Shown: positions 25,650 to 35,556, counted from the stretch's first letter. The stretch: DNA of 64,000 nucleotides from Sphingobacteriia bacterium (GCA_011390575.1 JAABSE010000003.1:1-64000); one strand, 5' to 3'. The notes: generated from the sequence alone by a model not told the origin. Translations and numbers: made by a program.

Positions 25650-26306
25650 ATGCAAAGTTTTTTAAAGTATCTGCTCTTCGTTTCTTTTCTGCTCTCCGGA
25701 CTGTTAATATTTAACCGTTTGTCAGGTTCAGAGCAGCCACCGCAACGGAATGTAATTCAATTCAGCGGCCTTGTCATGACCGGTGACAGCTTAAAAGCTG
25801 TACCCTTTACCACCATCAGGGTAAAAAATACCCGCAGAGGAACTATAAGCGACTTTCATGGCTTCTTTTCTATTACAGTAAGAGAACGAGACACCCTGCA
25901 ATTTAGTTCGGTTGGCTTTAAGGAAGTACAATACATTGTACCCGACACGCTAACCTCTTCCCGGTATTCTACTGTACAGTTAATGACCCGGGATACCATT
26001 CATCTTCCCGAAACAGTAATATACCCCTGGCCTACCCGGGAACAATTCAGATATGCATTTCTAAACACCGAAATTCCAGATGACGATCTTGACAGGGCTA
26101 TGCGCAATCTGGAAAGGGCCGAAATGCGCGAACGATTTGAAAAAATGCCCCTGGATGGCTATTCCAATTTCCGCCACATGAACAACCAGTATAGCGAAAG
26201 GCTCTACTACGCCGGTCAACGCCCTCCTATGCGTATTTTCGACCCCTTTGCCTGGGGAGAGTTTATCCAGGCATGGCGCGAAGGTCGATTCAAAAGAAAA
26301 GACTAA
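25650..26306 (+). CDS. Exported carboxypeptidase-regulatory-like domain protein
   Basis: 218 residues. An N-terminal hydrophobic segment (residues 4-22) acts as signal peptide or anchor. The next ~90 residues form a CarboxypepD_reg-like beta-sandwich: FSGLVMTGDSLKAVPFTTIRVKNTRRGTISDFHGFFSI, then DTLQFSSVGFKEV, the fold also found at the N terminus of TonB receptors. The C-terminal half is charged and Arg-rich with no known domain. It probably acts in the periplasm or envelope; function unknown. It precedes a TonB-dependent receptor on the same strand, 147 bases away, which has its own promoter-like box. Confidence 0.75.
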   Translation: MQSFLKYLLFVSFLLSGLLIFNRLSGSEQPPQRNVIQFSGLVMTGDSLKAVPFTTIRVKNTRRGTISDFHGFFSITVRERDTLQFSSVGFKEVQYIVPDTLTSSRYSTVQLMTRDTIHLPETVIYPWPTREQFRYAFLNTEIPDDDLDRAMRNLERAEMRERFEKMPLDGYSNFRHMNNQYSERLYYAGQRPPMRIFDPFAWGEFIQAWREGRFKRKD

Positions 26307-26399
26307 TCTATTCCCCCAAACAATATTCAAAAGTTTTTTAAGTTATTAATTCTAATGCTGTGCCACGGGAGAATAGAGCACAGTTCGCTTTAAATTTGG

Positions 26400-26407
26400 T
26401 ATTTTTG
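26400..26407 (+). promoter_or_regulatory. Candidate -7 box for the TonB receptor gene
   Basis: TATTTTTG, matching TAnnTTTG, lies about 47 bases before the GTG start. No convincing -33 box. Confidence 0.4.
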
Positions 26408-26453
26408 TGCCGCAAATTTCTATGGCAAAACGTTTTAATATTTTATCCGCATT

Positions 26454-28901
26454 GTGAAGCAACCAATAACTATTCTTCTTTTCCTGTTTGCAGGCTTGCT
26501 ATCCTCAGGCTTGTCAGCACAAAATACTTCCATAGAGGGAATTGTCAGAGACAACAATGATTTGGTCCTGGAGTTTGTAAGTGTTGCTATCCAAGGCACC
26601 ACTACAGGTACAACAACCAATGCCGCTGGTTTTTTCTCCCTTCGTATAACTCCCGGAGTAAAACATACCATCGTATTCTCTTACCTTGGATACGAACAAC
26701 GCCGCATAGAAATTGAACTTAACCCGGGAGAAAAGAGAACCCTGAATATTTTTCTGACTCCCTTAAGCACAACCCTGCCCGATGTGGAAATAACCGAAAG
26801 GCAGATTATTTCCAGTCAATACATCAAAATCGATCCCAAACTGACTGCCCTCATACCCGGACCGGGCAGTGGAGTGGAAAACCTGATAAAAACCATGCCC
26901 GGAGTAAGCTCTACCAGTGAGCTGTCTTCACAGTACTCAGTGAGAGGAGGAAACTTTGATGAAAACCTGGTTTACGTAAATGGCATAGAGATTTACCGCC
27001 CCTTCCTGGTAAGATCAGGACAACAGGAAGGGCTCAGCTTTGTCAACTCCAGCCTGGTTTCATCCATAACCTTTTCAGCCGGAGGTTTTGATGCCAAATA
27101 CGGAGACAAGATGGCATCCGTGCTCGACATCACCTACAAGACTCCCACAGAATTTAAGGGTTCATTCTCCATGAGCCTGCTGGAAGGCTCGCTGCACCTG
27201 GAAGATGCCCTGGCCGACAACCGGCTCACATACTTGTTCGGCGTACGCCATAAATCCAACCAATATTTACTGGGAACACTTGACACCCAGGGTGACTACA
27301 AGCCAGAGTTTACCGATGTGCAAACCCTTGTGAATTACATTTTTAATAACGAATGGGATTTGAGTTTCCTTGGGAATTTTTCACGGAACCAATACCTTTT
27401 CAGGCCTGAGCGACAGGAAACCCGGTTTGGCAGTGTTGATGATGTGCGACAATTTACGGTATTGTTTGATGGCCAGGAGAGAGACCTTTTTCTGACGGCT
27501 CTCGGAGCACTCTCTTTGAACTACCAGCCAGTGGAGGGCCAAAAATTTCAGCTTATTACTTCTGTTTTTCAAACCGATGAAACAGAAAACTTTGATATTA
27601 AAGGAAGATACCTTCTGGAAAGAGTGGAAACAGATTTTGGCTCATCCGAATTTGGCCAGCCCACAGGTACACCGCTCGGGGCAGGATCTTTTCACAACCA
27701 TGCCAGAAACTATCTGAATGCCATTGTCTGGAATATTGAGCACAAGGGAGAAATTGCATCCGGCGACAACTCACTGAAATGGGGAGTAAAATATCAGTAC
27801 GAGGATATTTATGACAGATTGGGTGAATGGACCATGGTAGATTCGGCCGGATATGCCATTCCCCGTCAGCCTGCTGATGCAATTTTGCTGCAGGATACGG
27901 TTAACACGCAAATCTTTTTGCAGTCCAGCCGCATTTCAGGTTTTGTGCAAAACTCCTGGGAATTCGGAAGTAACCATGGCAGGTATATTCTTACTGCCGG
28001 GGTAAGAAGCAATTACTGGAGCTATAACAACCAATGGCTCGTTTCTCCCAGGGCGACTCTTCTTTACAAGCCTTTGTGGGCTCCCAGGATGGTGCTGCGG
28101 GCATCGGGAGGATTATACCACCAACCACCCTTCTATAAAGAGCTAAGAGACTTTCAGGGCAACCTAAACCCTGATATAAAAGCACAGGAAAGCAGGCAAA
28201 TTGTTTTGGGTGCAGAATACAATATGCAGTTCTGGGGCCGCCCTTTCAAATATACCGGTGAAATATACTACAAGCATTTTACAAACCTGATTCCTTACGA
28301 GCTGGATAATGTGAGGATACGCTATTATGCCAATAACAATGCAAAAGGGTATGGCACCGGTATTGACATGAAACTCAACGGGGAGTTTGTGCCAGGGGTT
28401 GAATCCTGGGCCAGTTTGTCAATAATGCAAACCCGCGAAAAGATTGAAGACACTTACTACATGGATAGCGAAGGGAATCAGATTCCCATGGGTTATATGC
28501 CAAGACCCACCGATCAGAGATTTGCCTTTAGTATCTTCTTCCAGGATTTTCTGCCCCGTAACCCTGCGTATAAAGTAAATCTGGCACTGATTTATGGCAG
28601 CGGGCTACCCATTTCGCCGCCAACGAGCCAGAAATTCAGAAATCCGGTGTATATGCCTCCCTACCGACGGGTAGATATTGGATTTTCAAAAGAACTCATT
28701 GGCGCTCAAAGCAGCTTCGGTGATAAAAATCCACTCAGGCACATCAACTCCATGTGGATTGCGGCTGAAGTATTCAACCTGCTGGAAATTAACAATACCA
28801 TAAGCTATTTGTGGATAAAGGATGTTTCCAACCAATATTACGCTATTCCCAACTACCTCACATCCCGGTTGATCAATGTCAAACTGATAGCAGAATTCTA
28901 A
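26454..28901 (+). CDS. TonB-dependent outer-membrane receptor
   Basis: 815 residues from a GTG start (MKQPITILLFLFAG). Signal peptide to about LSAQ, a carboxypeptidase-regulatory-like domain (about 25-110), a TonB plug with PGSGVENLIKTMPGVS and YSVRGGNFDENLVYVNGIEIYRPF, then a 22-strand barrel ending in a hydrophobic/aromatic strand (INVKLIAEF). The C-terminal Phe is typical of outer-membrane proteins. No SusD partner follows, so it is not a SusCD glycan system. Likely substrates are siderophores, vitamins or metals, but nothing in the sequence shows which. It stands alone. Confidence 0.9.
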   Translation: MKQPITILLFLFAGLLSSGLSAQNTSIEGIVRDNNDLVLEFVSVAIQGTTTGTTTNAAGFFSLRITPGVKHTIVFSYLGYEQRRIEIELNPGEKRTLNIFLTPLSTTLPDVEITERQIISSQYIKIDPKLTALIPGPGSGVENLIKTMPGVSSTSELSSQYSVRGGNFDENLVYVNGIEIYRPFLVRSGQQEGLSFVNSSLVSSITFSAGGFDAKYGDKMASVLDITYKTPTEFKGSFSMSLLEGSLHLEDALADNRLTYLFGVRHKSNQYLLGTLDTQGDYKPEFTDVQTLVNYIFNNEWDLSFLGNFSRNQYLFRPERQETRFGSVDDVRQFTVLFDGQERDLFLTALGALSLNYQPVEGQKFQLITSVFQTDETENFDIKGRYLLERVETDFGSSEFGQPTGTPLGAGSFHNHARNYLNAIVWNIEHKGEIASGDNSLKWGVKYQYEDIYDRLGEWTMVDSAGYAIPRQPADAILLQDTVNTQIFLQSSRISGFVQNSWEFGSNHGRYILTAGVRSNYWSYNNQWLVSPRATLLYKPLWAPRMVLRASGGLYHQPPFYKELRDFQGNLNPDIKAQESRQIVLGAEYNMQFWGRPFKYTGEIYYKHFTNLIPYELDNVRIRYYANNNAKGYGTGIDMKLNGEFVPGVESWASLSIMQTREKIEDTYYMDSEGNQIPMGYMPRPTDQRFAFSIFFQDFLPRNPAYKVNLALIYGSGLPISPPTSQKFRNPVYMPPYRRVDIGFSKELIGAQSSFGDKNPLRHINSMWIAAEVFNLLEINNTISYLWIKDVSNQYYAIPNYLTSRLINVKLIAEF

Positions 28902-29096
28902 AAGCTGTCTTTTTGTCACCCTGCTGTCATAAAACAATATTTATCTATTCCACACAAACGGAAAAAATACACCTTCCTGCACCCCTTGCAACAACATGAT
29001 TAGCAGTCTTCAAGCATGTATTTACCCAAAACAAACCCATAATGTATTCATTTGCACAGTGTGCCAGAATTGCAACTTATAACAGTATTTTTTGGT

Positions 29097-29111
29097 TGGC
29101 ACAATCCTTGA
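29097..29111 (+). promoter_or_regulatory. Sigma-54-like promoter candidate upstream of dnaK
   Basis: TGGCAC-AATCC-TTGA matches the -24 element exactly and the -12 element except for one base (GA in place of GC). The start would lie about 45 bases before dnaK. A small palindrome GCACA-G-TGTGC (29054-29064) lies 33 bases upstream and could be an operator. No CIRCE element is at dnaK. Confidence 0.35.
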
Positions 29112-29167
29112 AAAGATGTGGGCGTTAAAGAAAATTCGAAAATCAAATTATAAAACATAACACAACA

Positions 29168-31081
29168 ATGGGTAAAATAATAGGAATAGACTTAGGAACA
29201 ACCAATTCATGTGTTGCAGTAATGGAAGGCAACGAGCCGGTAGTTATCCCCAACAGCGAGGGACGCCGTACCACACCTTCTATAGTTGCATTCACGGAAA
29301 ACGGAGAGAGAAAAGTTGGTGATCCTGCCAAACGACAGGCCATCATAAATCCGCAGAAAACAGTGTCATCCATCAAACGGTTTATGGGCGAGACTTTTGA
29401 GTCAACAGCATCTGACAGATCAAGAGTATCGTATGAAGTTGCCAAGGGTGACAACTCAACCCCACGGGTAAAAATTGATGACAGACTCTTTACGCCCCAG
29501 GAAATCTCTGCAATGGTATTGCAGAAAATGAAAAAAACAGCCGAAGATTATTTGGGTCAGGAAGTTACAGAAGCGGTAATTACCGTTCCTGCATACTTTA
29601 ATGACTCCCAAAGACAGGCAACCAAAGAAGCCGGTGAAATTGCAGGCCTTAAAGTAAGAAGAATCATCAACGAGCCTACAGCAGCTTCTCTTGCTTACGG
29701 ATTGGATAAAAAAGACAAGGATGTAAAAATCGCAGTATTCGACCTTGGTGGTGGTACTTTCGATATATCTGTACTGGAACTTGGGGATGGAGTATTTGAG
29801 GTAAAATCTACCCATGGTGATACCCATCTGGGTGGCGACGACTTTGATAATGTTGTTATCGATTGGCTGGCAGATGAATTCATCAAGGATGAAAACATCG
29901 ACCTTCGTAAAGACCCAATGGCTATGCAGCGCCTCAAAGAAGCAGCAGAAAAGGCTAAGATTGAACTTTCCAGTTCTACTTCAACAGAAATCAACCTGCC
30001 CTACATTATGCCGGTTGACGGTATTCCCAAGCACCTTGTTCGTACTTTGAGCAGAAGCAAGTTTGAGCAGTTGAGCGACAAGCTTATACAGGCTACTCTT
30101 GATCCTTGTAAAAAAGCACTGAGTGACGCAGGTTTGCAGCCTTCTGATATTGATGAAGTAATCCTGGTAGGTGGATCTACCCGTATCCCTGCGATTCAAG
30201 AGGTAGTAGAGAAGTTTTTCGGTAAAAAACCTTCCAAAGGAGTAAACCCCGACGAAGTGGTTGCTCTGGGAGCTGCCATTCAGGGTGCTGTATTGAGCGG
30301 AGAAATCAAAGATGTATTGCTGCTTGACGTTACGCCCCTTTCTTTGGGTATTGAAACATTGGGTGGTGTAATGACCAAACTCATCGAAGCCAACACAACC
30401 ATTCCAACCAAAAAGACAGAAACCTTTTCTACGGCTGCCGATAGTCAAACTTCCGTGGAGATTCATATTTTACAAGGTGAAAGACCCATGGCCAAAGACA
30501 ACAGAACCATCGGCCGGTTCCACCTGGATGGTATCCCACCTTCACCCAGAGGTATCCCTCAAATTGAGGTAATGTTTGATATCGATGCCAATGGTATTTT
30601 GAATGTTTCTGCCAAAGACAAAGCTACCGGCAAATCGCAAAACATCAGGATTGAAGCATCCAGCGGTTTGAGTGATGCTGAAATTCAGAAGATGAAGCAG
30701 GAAGCCGAAGCCAATGCAGAAACCGATAAGAAGGTAAAGGAAGAAACAGAAAAAATCAATGCTGCTGACAGCATGATTTTCCAGACTGAGAAACAACTCA
30801 AAGAGTTTGGAGAGAAAATTCCTGCCGAGAAAAAAGAACCTATCGAGAAGGCGCTTGAAGAATTAAAAACAGCGCACAAGAATAAGGATCTGGCAGCCAT
30901 TGACACTGCCATGGCAGCCATCAATACCGCATGGCAAGCTGCAAGTGCAGAAATGTACAATGCAACCCAGGGCCAGGACCCACAGGGAGAGCAGCAAGCT
31001 GAGCAAGGTCAAAATGACCAGGGCGGCGGTAAAAATGATGACGGTGAAGTGACCGATGTTGACTTTGAGGAAGTAAAATAA
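29168..31081 (+). CDS. dnaK: Chaperone DnaK (Hsp70)
   Basis: 637 residues. ATPase domain with [28 protein letters not shown] ([13 protein letters not shown]) and [11 protein letters not shown]; the substrate domain begins near [17 protein letters not shown]; lid helices and a Gln/Gly-rich tail end in DVDFEEVK, the EEVD-like terminus. ATP-driven protein folding with J proteins and GrpE. grpE and dnaJ are not adjacent; a membrane J-domain protein lies 5.6 kb upstream. It is monocistronic, with a strong terminator at 31099. Confidence 0.98.
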   Translation: MGKIIGIDLGTTNSCVAVMEGNEPVVIPNSEGRRTTPSIVAFTENGERKVGDPAKRQAIINPQKTVSSIKRFMGETFESTASDRSRVSYEVAKGDNSTPRVKIDDRLFTPQEISAMVLQKMKKTAEDYLGQEVTEAVITVPAYFNDSQRQATKEAGEIAGLKVRRIINEPTAASLAYGLDKKDKDVKIAVFDLGGGTFDISVLELGDGVFEVKSTHGDTHLGGDDFDNVVIDWLADEFIKDENIDLRKDPMAMQRLKEAAEKAKIELSSSTSTEINLPYIMPVDGIPKHLVRTLSRSKFEQLSDKLIQATLDPCKKALSDAGLQPSDIDEVILVGGSTRIPAIQEVVEKFFGKKPSKGVNPDEVVALGAAIQGAVLSGEIKDVLLLDVTPLSLGIETLGGVMTKLIEANTTIPTKKTETFSTAADSQTSVEIHILQGERPMAKDNRTIGRFHLDGIPPSPRGIPQIEVMFDIDANGILNVSAKDKATGKSQNIRIEASSGLSDAEIQKMKQEAEANAETDKKVKEETEKINAADSMIFQTEKQLKEFGEKIPAEKKEPIEKALEELKTAHKNKDLAAIDTAMAAINTAWQAASAEMYNATQGQDPQGEQQAEQGQNDQGGGKNDDGEVTDVDFEEVK

Positions 31082-31098
31082 CCTTTTTCACCTATAAC

Positions 31099-31135
31099 AA
31101 AAAACGGACTGATTTATTTCAGTCCGTTTTTTTTT
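31099..31135 (+). terminator. Terminator after dnaK
   Basis: A perfect 12-bp stem (AAAACGGACTGA / TCAGTCCGTTTT) with a 6-base loop, then a run of T. Textbook intrinsic terminator. Confidence 0.92.
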
Positions 31136-31159
31136 GATCAAAAATCATAGAAAAACCTG

Positions 31160-31672
31160 CTATATGAGTTTCTTCACAAATTCAAGTGCGGCATCGTAAT
31201 CAGGCTGATTATCGATTTCGGGTACCACCTCAACATATCTCACCATATCATACTGGTCAATAATGATTACACTGCGCGCCAGCAAACGAAACTCCTCAAC
31301 AAGCAATCCGTATTTGATACCAAAATCTGTTTCTTTGTGGTCGGAGACGACAGTTACTTTATCGATTCCTTCAGCAGCACAAAAGCGCTTTAAAGCAAAA
31401 GGCAAATCGCAGGAAATAGCAATGATTTGTACATTACCCAGTTTAGAAGCTTCGAGATTAAATCTACGGGTTTGCTCAGCACAAACATCGGTATCTACCG
31501 AACCCATCGAAGATATTATTTTTACTTTTCCCTGATAATCGCTCAATTTAACCGGTTGCATATCGATACCTGTAGCAACAAAATTTTTGGCGTGACTACC
31601 ATTCTTAATCATTTTACCCATAAGGGTAACCGGCTTCCCCCCCAGCGTTACAACATTCGTGTTTCTTTTCAT
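31160..31672 (-). CDS. tpx: Thiol peroxidase
   Basis: 170 residues. Reduces hydroperoxides using a peroxidatic Cys64 in SVDTDVCAEQTRRFN and a resolving Cys98 in PFALKRFC, the spacing of atypical 2-Cys Tpx. VTLMGK and PDYDAALEFVKKL are family features at each end. It converges with dnaK. A possible -7 box on the minus strand, TATATTTG, lies at 31707-31714. Confidence 0.95.
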   Translation of the reverse strand: MKRNTNVVTLGGKPVTLMGKMIKNGSHAKNFVATGIDMQPVKLSDYQGKVKIISSMGSVDTDVCAEQTRRFNLEASKLGNVQIIAISCDLPFALKRFCAAEGIDKVTVVSDHKETDFGIKYGLLVEEFRLLARSVIIIDQYDMVRYVEVVPEIDNQPDYDAALEFVKKLI

Positions 31673-32041
31673 ACCAAAACTGTTTATATTATACGTTCAG
31701 TTAAATCAAATATAATCAAATTACATCAAAAAATCAACACTTAATACAACCAATTGGTTCAAACAACACATAAATTGCCAATTTAATTATCTAAGAATCC
31801 TGATCAAAGATGATTTTTTAATTACATTTTGTATCTGTTCAAAATTTGATTAAAGTGGTCAGATGGAGTTCGCCAACAATACTTTGACTGCATGTTTTAC
31901 CATGCTACGAATTATGATCATCCTCGTGTGTGTCAATAGTTATTATCATGGCTCGGTTCATCCAACGTCTGAAATCTTTCAGCAAAGGAACAAACAAGAA
32001 GTTATGAAAATAGTTTTATCGGTTTAGCCCATAGGGGATAA
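31673..32041. other. Gene-poor gap upstream of tpx
   Basis: AT-rich. Contains a tpx -7 box candidate and one small open frame on the plus strand (31863-32027, 54 codons, with a short hydrophobic stretch IMIILVCV). That frame has no ribosome-binding site or family resemblance I can name. Nothing else is recognised. Confidence 0.5.
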
Positions 32042-32073
32042 AAAAAACTCCGGCAGCAACTGCCGGAGCTTTT
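32042..32073 (-). terminator. Minus-strand terminator after the DUF2148 gene
   Basis: CTCCGGCAG / CTGCCGGAG perfect stem with a CAA (TTG) loop, followed on the minus strand by eight T residues. Confidence 0.9.
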
Positions 32074-32108
32074 ATTCTTATGCCAAAACAGGGAAACTGT
32101 TTAGGTCT

Positions 32109-32654
32109 TCATTTACTTTTTCTGTCAAAATAAGGGTTTTTGGAGGTGGCACTAAGCGGGATGCCCCAGATAATCTTTACACCTTTGCTCAGAATCTCCA
32201 TTTCCAATGCGGCCATTCCAATGGTATGCATAATTCTGTTATCAACAAAATGTTGAGAAGCAACGGCCACTGCTGATCCCACAGCAATTCCCAAATCGCC
32301 GGTATTGTAAACACAAGGCACCAGCGGATGCTTTTCTTTGGTTGCACAATCGGCAAACCCACACAAACCGCAAACTTTCAATCCCAGGGTTTTTATCCTG
32401 GTACCGATAAGTACAACAGCATCTGCATGCGCCAGCACATTGTCAGCATCACGGATGAAAATATCGTATTCTTTTTGTTCACCGATTTTGCGCATTTCCA
32501 TGGCGAGCAAACGTATATCATTGTCGGTAAGAATTGCCATTTCAAGGTTATCGGCACCCTTTCCTTTGGGCGCGGTGCGGGCAGCTACGAGCATGAGCTT
32601 AGCCACTTCAATAACAGTATTTTTTCTTTCTTCTGATTCTTTTAATATTGCCAT
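32109..32654 (-). CDS. DUF2148 ferredoxin-like domain protein
   Basis: 181 residues from the ATG at 32654 (MAILKESEERKN). Family signature: AARTAPKGKGADN near the start, then C-x2-C-x4-C in VCGLCGFADCA (about 110-118) with a fourth Cys in PLVPCVYNTGDLGIAVGSAV, suited to an iron-sulfur cluster. Related proteins occur mainly in anaerobes. The reaction is unknown; a small redox or Fe-S role is inferred. It is transcribed alone between two terminators. Confidence 0.82.
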   Translation of the reverse strand: MAILKESEERKNTVIEVAKLMLVAARTAPKGKGADNLEMAILTDNDIRLLAMEMRKIGEQKEYDIFIRDADNVLAHADAVVLIGTRIKTLGLKVCGLCGFADCATKEKHPLVPCVYNTGDLGIAVGSAVAVASQHFVDNRIMHTIGMAALEMEILSKGVKIIWGIPLSATSKNPYFDRKSK

Positions 32655-32684
32655 AAACAAAGGGTTAAAGTTTCGCCTAAATTA

Positions 32685-32726
32685 CAAAAAAGCCCGCTGT
32701 AAAATATTATCAGCGGGCTTTTTTTA
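32685..32726 (-). terminator. Minus-strand terminator after the DnaB-like ATPase gene
   Basis: AAAAAGCCCGCTG / CAGCGGGCTTTTT stem with an 11-base AT loop; a T run follows on both strands, so it may work in both directions. Confidence 0.85.
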
Positions 32727-32756
32727 ATAATTTAGAACGATTATAAGTAAGCAGGT

Positions 32757-33656
32757 CTACTTGTCAGTAAATTTAGCAAGACTTTCAATGTACCGCAGTT
32801 CAACAATACTTTCATTCTTTTGATCACTATATTTTCCTACAATTAGTTCTACCAGATCGCCAGGGCGTTTTTCACTTCCATTGGGCCGGGTGATCAAATC
32901 GACGCGGTGTAAAAACATAACAACATCCGAAAGTTCGGAAAGAAATACGGGTACATCTTTCAATGCAGGTCTTTGAACAACATTGGAAGGATAATGACCG
33001 GGAATCTGAGAAAATAGCAACACAGGAATATTCAATTCTATGGCAATACTCTTGAGCGTATGCACAATTATATTCAGCTCTTCCTGTCTGTTGCCTGTAT
33101 CAGTCTGGGTTGTGTTGAGCAACTCAAGATAATCAACAATAATAAGTTCAATATTATTGGAGATTTTAAGTTGTCTGGCTTTTTGAAAAAGCTCTTCAAC
33201 CGAAAGTTGCTGGGTATCGTCCATAAAGATATTGGCCTTGGCAATCTGACTTACCAGGGAGTACATATGATCTTTTTCACTGGGACGCATATTGCCTTTG
33301 ATGAGTTTATCAAGAGACATGCCCGTTTCACTTTCAATAAGTCTGTTGGTAATTTTGGTGCTCGACCTTTCAGAAGAGAAAATAGCCACTGAATGATTAT
33401 TCTTAATGGCAAGGTTGTTGGCAATTGAAAGCATGAGCGCGGTTTTTCCCATGCCAGGCTTAACGGCGATTGTAGTTAATTCTCCTTTTCTAAAGCCTTT
33501 TATAATGTTATCCAGATCTCGGAATCCGGTTGTTAATCCGTTTGACAATTGTATTTCGCCAAAATTTTGGTGAAGTGCCTGATTTACCAAGTCTCTCAGA
33601 CTGGCAAACTCAAACACTTCTGACCGCTCTGTGACTTCCAGGGTGTTTTGTTCCAT
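32757..33656 (-). CDS. Stand-alone DnaB-C-terminal-like ATPase
   Basis: 299 residues equal to the RecA-like half of DnaB with no N-terminal DnaB domain. Walker A KPGMGKTA (Lys71) and Walker B LIIVDYLELL are intact, and LLFSQI corresponds to DnaB ALSQLS. Compared with the true DnaB at 9694-11226, the arginine-finger segment KHRNG is replaced by KYSDQ and the SRAVETR loop is gone. It may bind ATP but act without a canonical DnaB ring, perhaps like KaiC/RadA-type regulators (inference). The SiaC-family gene lies 136 bases upstream on the same strand. Confidence 0.8.
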   Translation of the reverse strand: MEQNTLEVTERSEVFEFASLRDLVNQALHQNFGEIQLSNGLTTGFRDLDNIIKGFRKGELTTIAVKPGMGKTALMLSIANNLAIKNNHSVAIFSSERSSTKITNRLIESETGMSLDKLIKGNMRPSEKDHMYSLVSQIAKANIFMDDTQQLSVEELFQKARQLKISNNIELIIVDYLELLNTTQTDTGNRQEELNIIVHTLKSIAIELNIPVLLFSQIPGHYPSNVVQRPALKDVPVFLSELSDVVMFLHRVDLITRPNGSEKRPGDLVELIVGKYSDQKNESIVELRYIESLAKFTDK

Positions 33657-33792
33657 AGCTTGTGGTTTTTACATAAAATTCTTTTTCAAATTTAGCAAAA
33701 AAAAGCCTCATTTTCATCTGTATTGGGATTACTTAAGCATTTTTCTAATAATAACCCACAGAGGGATACTTTTATTGCTTCGGAAGGGGCTG

Positions 33793-34173
33793 TTAATCCT
33801 GAATTTTGATTTCACAGGGCAGATCCAAATCTCTCATTAAACTTTTCCACGAATCCAGCACATCATCTTCTATATCTGCACACTGAAAAATAAGTTTCAC
33901 GTTGGCAAATTTTTGATGATGAACATCAAACATCTCCAGAATCTTAAAAATAAACGTTGAAGAGCTGGTATTGAAGTAATCCATTATGAAAATCAGTTTT
34001 GTTTTCTCCCTGGGAAAAAACAACAGATACTCTTCTACCCAGTCAATAAGGGGCTGAAAGAAAGTAACAGGATTGGTCGGATAAGAATGCCCGTAAAATT
34101 TTAAGATGTGCTGGTCGGGGTCAAAATTTATCCCGAGGGTAGTTTTGGTGGGCGCTAACTCTAGTTTCTGCAT
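33793..34173 (-). CDS. SiaC-family (DUF1987) regulatory phosphoprotein
   Basis: 126 residues. Family features are the opening TKTTLGINFD, FYGHSYPTNPVTFFQPLIDWVEEYL, and the strand IFIMDYFNTSSSTFIFKIL, where a Ser or Thr in the Asn-Thr-Ser-Ser-Ser segment is the phosphorylation site in SiaC. In Pseudomonas, SiaC is switched by the SiaB kinase and SiaA phosphatase and controls a diguanylate cyclase. No kinase or PP2C phosphatase partner is adjacent here. The nearest gene is the DnaB-like ATPase. Confidence 0.8.
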   Translation of the reverse strand: MQKLELAPTKTTLGINFDPDQHILKFYGHSYPTNPVTFFQPLIDWVEEYLLFFPREKTKLIFIMDYFNTSSSTFIFKILEMFDVHHQKFANVKLIFQCADIEDDVLDSWKSLMRDLDLPCEIKIQD

Positions 34174-34608
34174 GTATCTAAATTGTAAACCCCTTTTAAA
34201 TTATTTATTCGATACAAATGTAAGGAAATAGAATGACCCGAAAAAACAATCAAGGACTATCTTTCAACCAAGTTATAAACACATTCTGAAAAACAATTCA
34301 GCCATGGACAACACAACAGAAAGAAAATTTTAAAATCTGTTTAATCTTTTGTTCGCAAACAATAAACATTTCATTAATTATCACGTTTAAGTTTTCATTA
34401 ATAAATGCCGAAGAAAGCTTTGATCAATCATTGAAGAATTAATTTCTAAAACAGGAAAAACAAGTAAACCAGAAAATTTGTCAGATTATTCCGGGATTCT
34501 TCAATCCGTGAACTATTTCAAAGTATTGTTGTTTTCCCATAAAATAAACCGGCTTTTCAATGGCAATAATTACTGTTAATACCTCCACAATTTTTAATAT
34601 AAACAAAA
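34174..34608. promoter_or_regulatory. AT-rich divergent region between the SiaC and CarH-like genes
   Basis: 435 bases with no gene. On the minus strand TACATTTG (34215-34222) is a -7 box candidate about 45 bases ahead of the SiaC gene. The rest is AT-rich; I see no clear operator for the MerR-type regulator, although autoregulation would place one here. Confidence 0.45.
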
Positions 34609-35490
34609 ATGATTCGCTACTCCATAAATGACCTTGAAAAGATTACAGGAATAAAAGCCCATACCATCAGGATATGGGAAAAGCGGTATAATGTAGTTGA
34701 TCCTGAACGCACAGATACCAACATCAGGTTTTATAATGATGAAGACCTGAAGAAACTCCTTAATATCAGCACGCTCAACAAGCATGGATTTAAGATCAGT
34801 GAAATAGTAAAAATGGGTACTGACCGATTGTGTGAAAAGATTGTTGAAATATCGAATGCATCAACAGACTATGACAGTTACATCAACAATCTGGTCGTTT
34901 CTATGATTGAGCTGGATGAAGACAAATTTGAAAAGGTGCTTTCATCTGCTATCATAAAAATGGGTTTTGAAAAAACCATTACGCACATTATATATACTTT
35001 TCTCAATAAAGTAGGAATTCTTTGGCAGGTAGGAACGATAAATCCGGCACAGGAACATTTCATAACCAATCTCATCAGGCAAAAAGTAATTATTGCTATC
35101 GATGGACAGGACCATTCTCCCAGACCCGATGCCAAAACCTTTTTGTTGTTTTTACCTGAAAATGAACTTCACGAACTTGGCCTGCTCTTTTATACTTATA
35201 TTATTAAAAAGTCAGGGCACAAAGTAATATACCTGGGGCAGTCAGTTCCTCTCAAAGACGTGCTTGAAGTAATCAAAATCCGAAAGGCTGACTTTATCAT
35301 CACCTATTTTGTGGCAGCCTTTGAGGCAAAAGACATTCCGGAGTACCTCAGAAAAATTTCTGAAGGTTTTCAAAACAAGGATATTTTTATTGCTGGCTAC
35401 CAGGTAAGTCAGCTCGTAGAAAACCTTCCCAAAAACATCAAACCCATTCAGGACGCAGAAGAATTCAAATCTTACCTCAACCGATTGTAA
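34609..35490 (+). CDS. CarH/LitR-like B12-binding MerR-family regulator
   Basis: 293 residues. An N-terminal MerR winged-helix domain (1-75; YSINDLEKITGIKAHTIRIWEKRY) is followed by a four-helix cap with Trp139-x9-Glu149-His150, the motif that covers the upper face of adenosylcobalamin in CarH. A Rossmann B12 domain has Glu186-x-His188-x-x-Gly191, where the His coordinates cobalt. All signatures of the CarH light-sensing subclass are present: a dark tetramer that represses and falls apart on illumination. In other bacteria CarH/LitR controls carotenoid, photolyase or ECF sigma genes. An ECF sigma gene is next downstream. A terminator follows at 35524. Confidence 0.88.
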   Translation: MIRYSINDLEKITGIKAHTIRIWEKRYNVVDPERTDTNIRFYNDEDLKKLLNISTLNKHGFKISEIVKMGTDRLCEKIVEISNASTDYDSYINNLVVSMIELDEDKFEKVLSSAIIKMGFEKTITHIIYTFLNKVGILWQVGTINPAQEHFITNLIRQKVIIAIDGQDHSPRPDAKTFLLFLPENELHELGLLFYTYIIKKSGHKVIYLGQSVPLKDVLEVIKIRKADFIITYFVAAFEAKDIPEYLRKISEGFQNKDIFIAGYQVSQLVENLPKNIKPIQDAEEFKSYLNRL

Positions 35491-35523
35491 GCTACCCATT
35501 ACCTGTCATTTAGGGTCCAAAAC

Positions 35524-35556
35524 AAGCCTCTGAAATTAGTTCAGGGGCTTTTTTTG
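35524..35556 (+). terminator. Terminator after the CarH-like gene
   Basis: AAGCCTCTGAA / TTCAGGGGCTT stem with one G-T wobble and a 5-base loop, then a T run. Confidence 0.8.
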
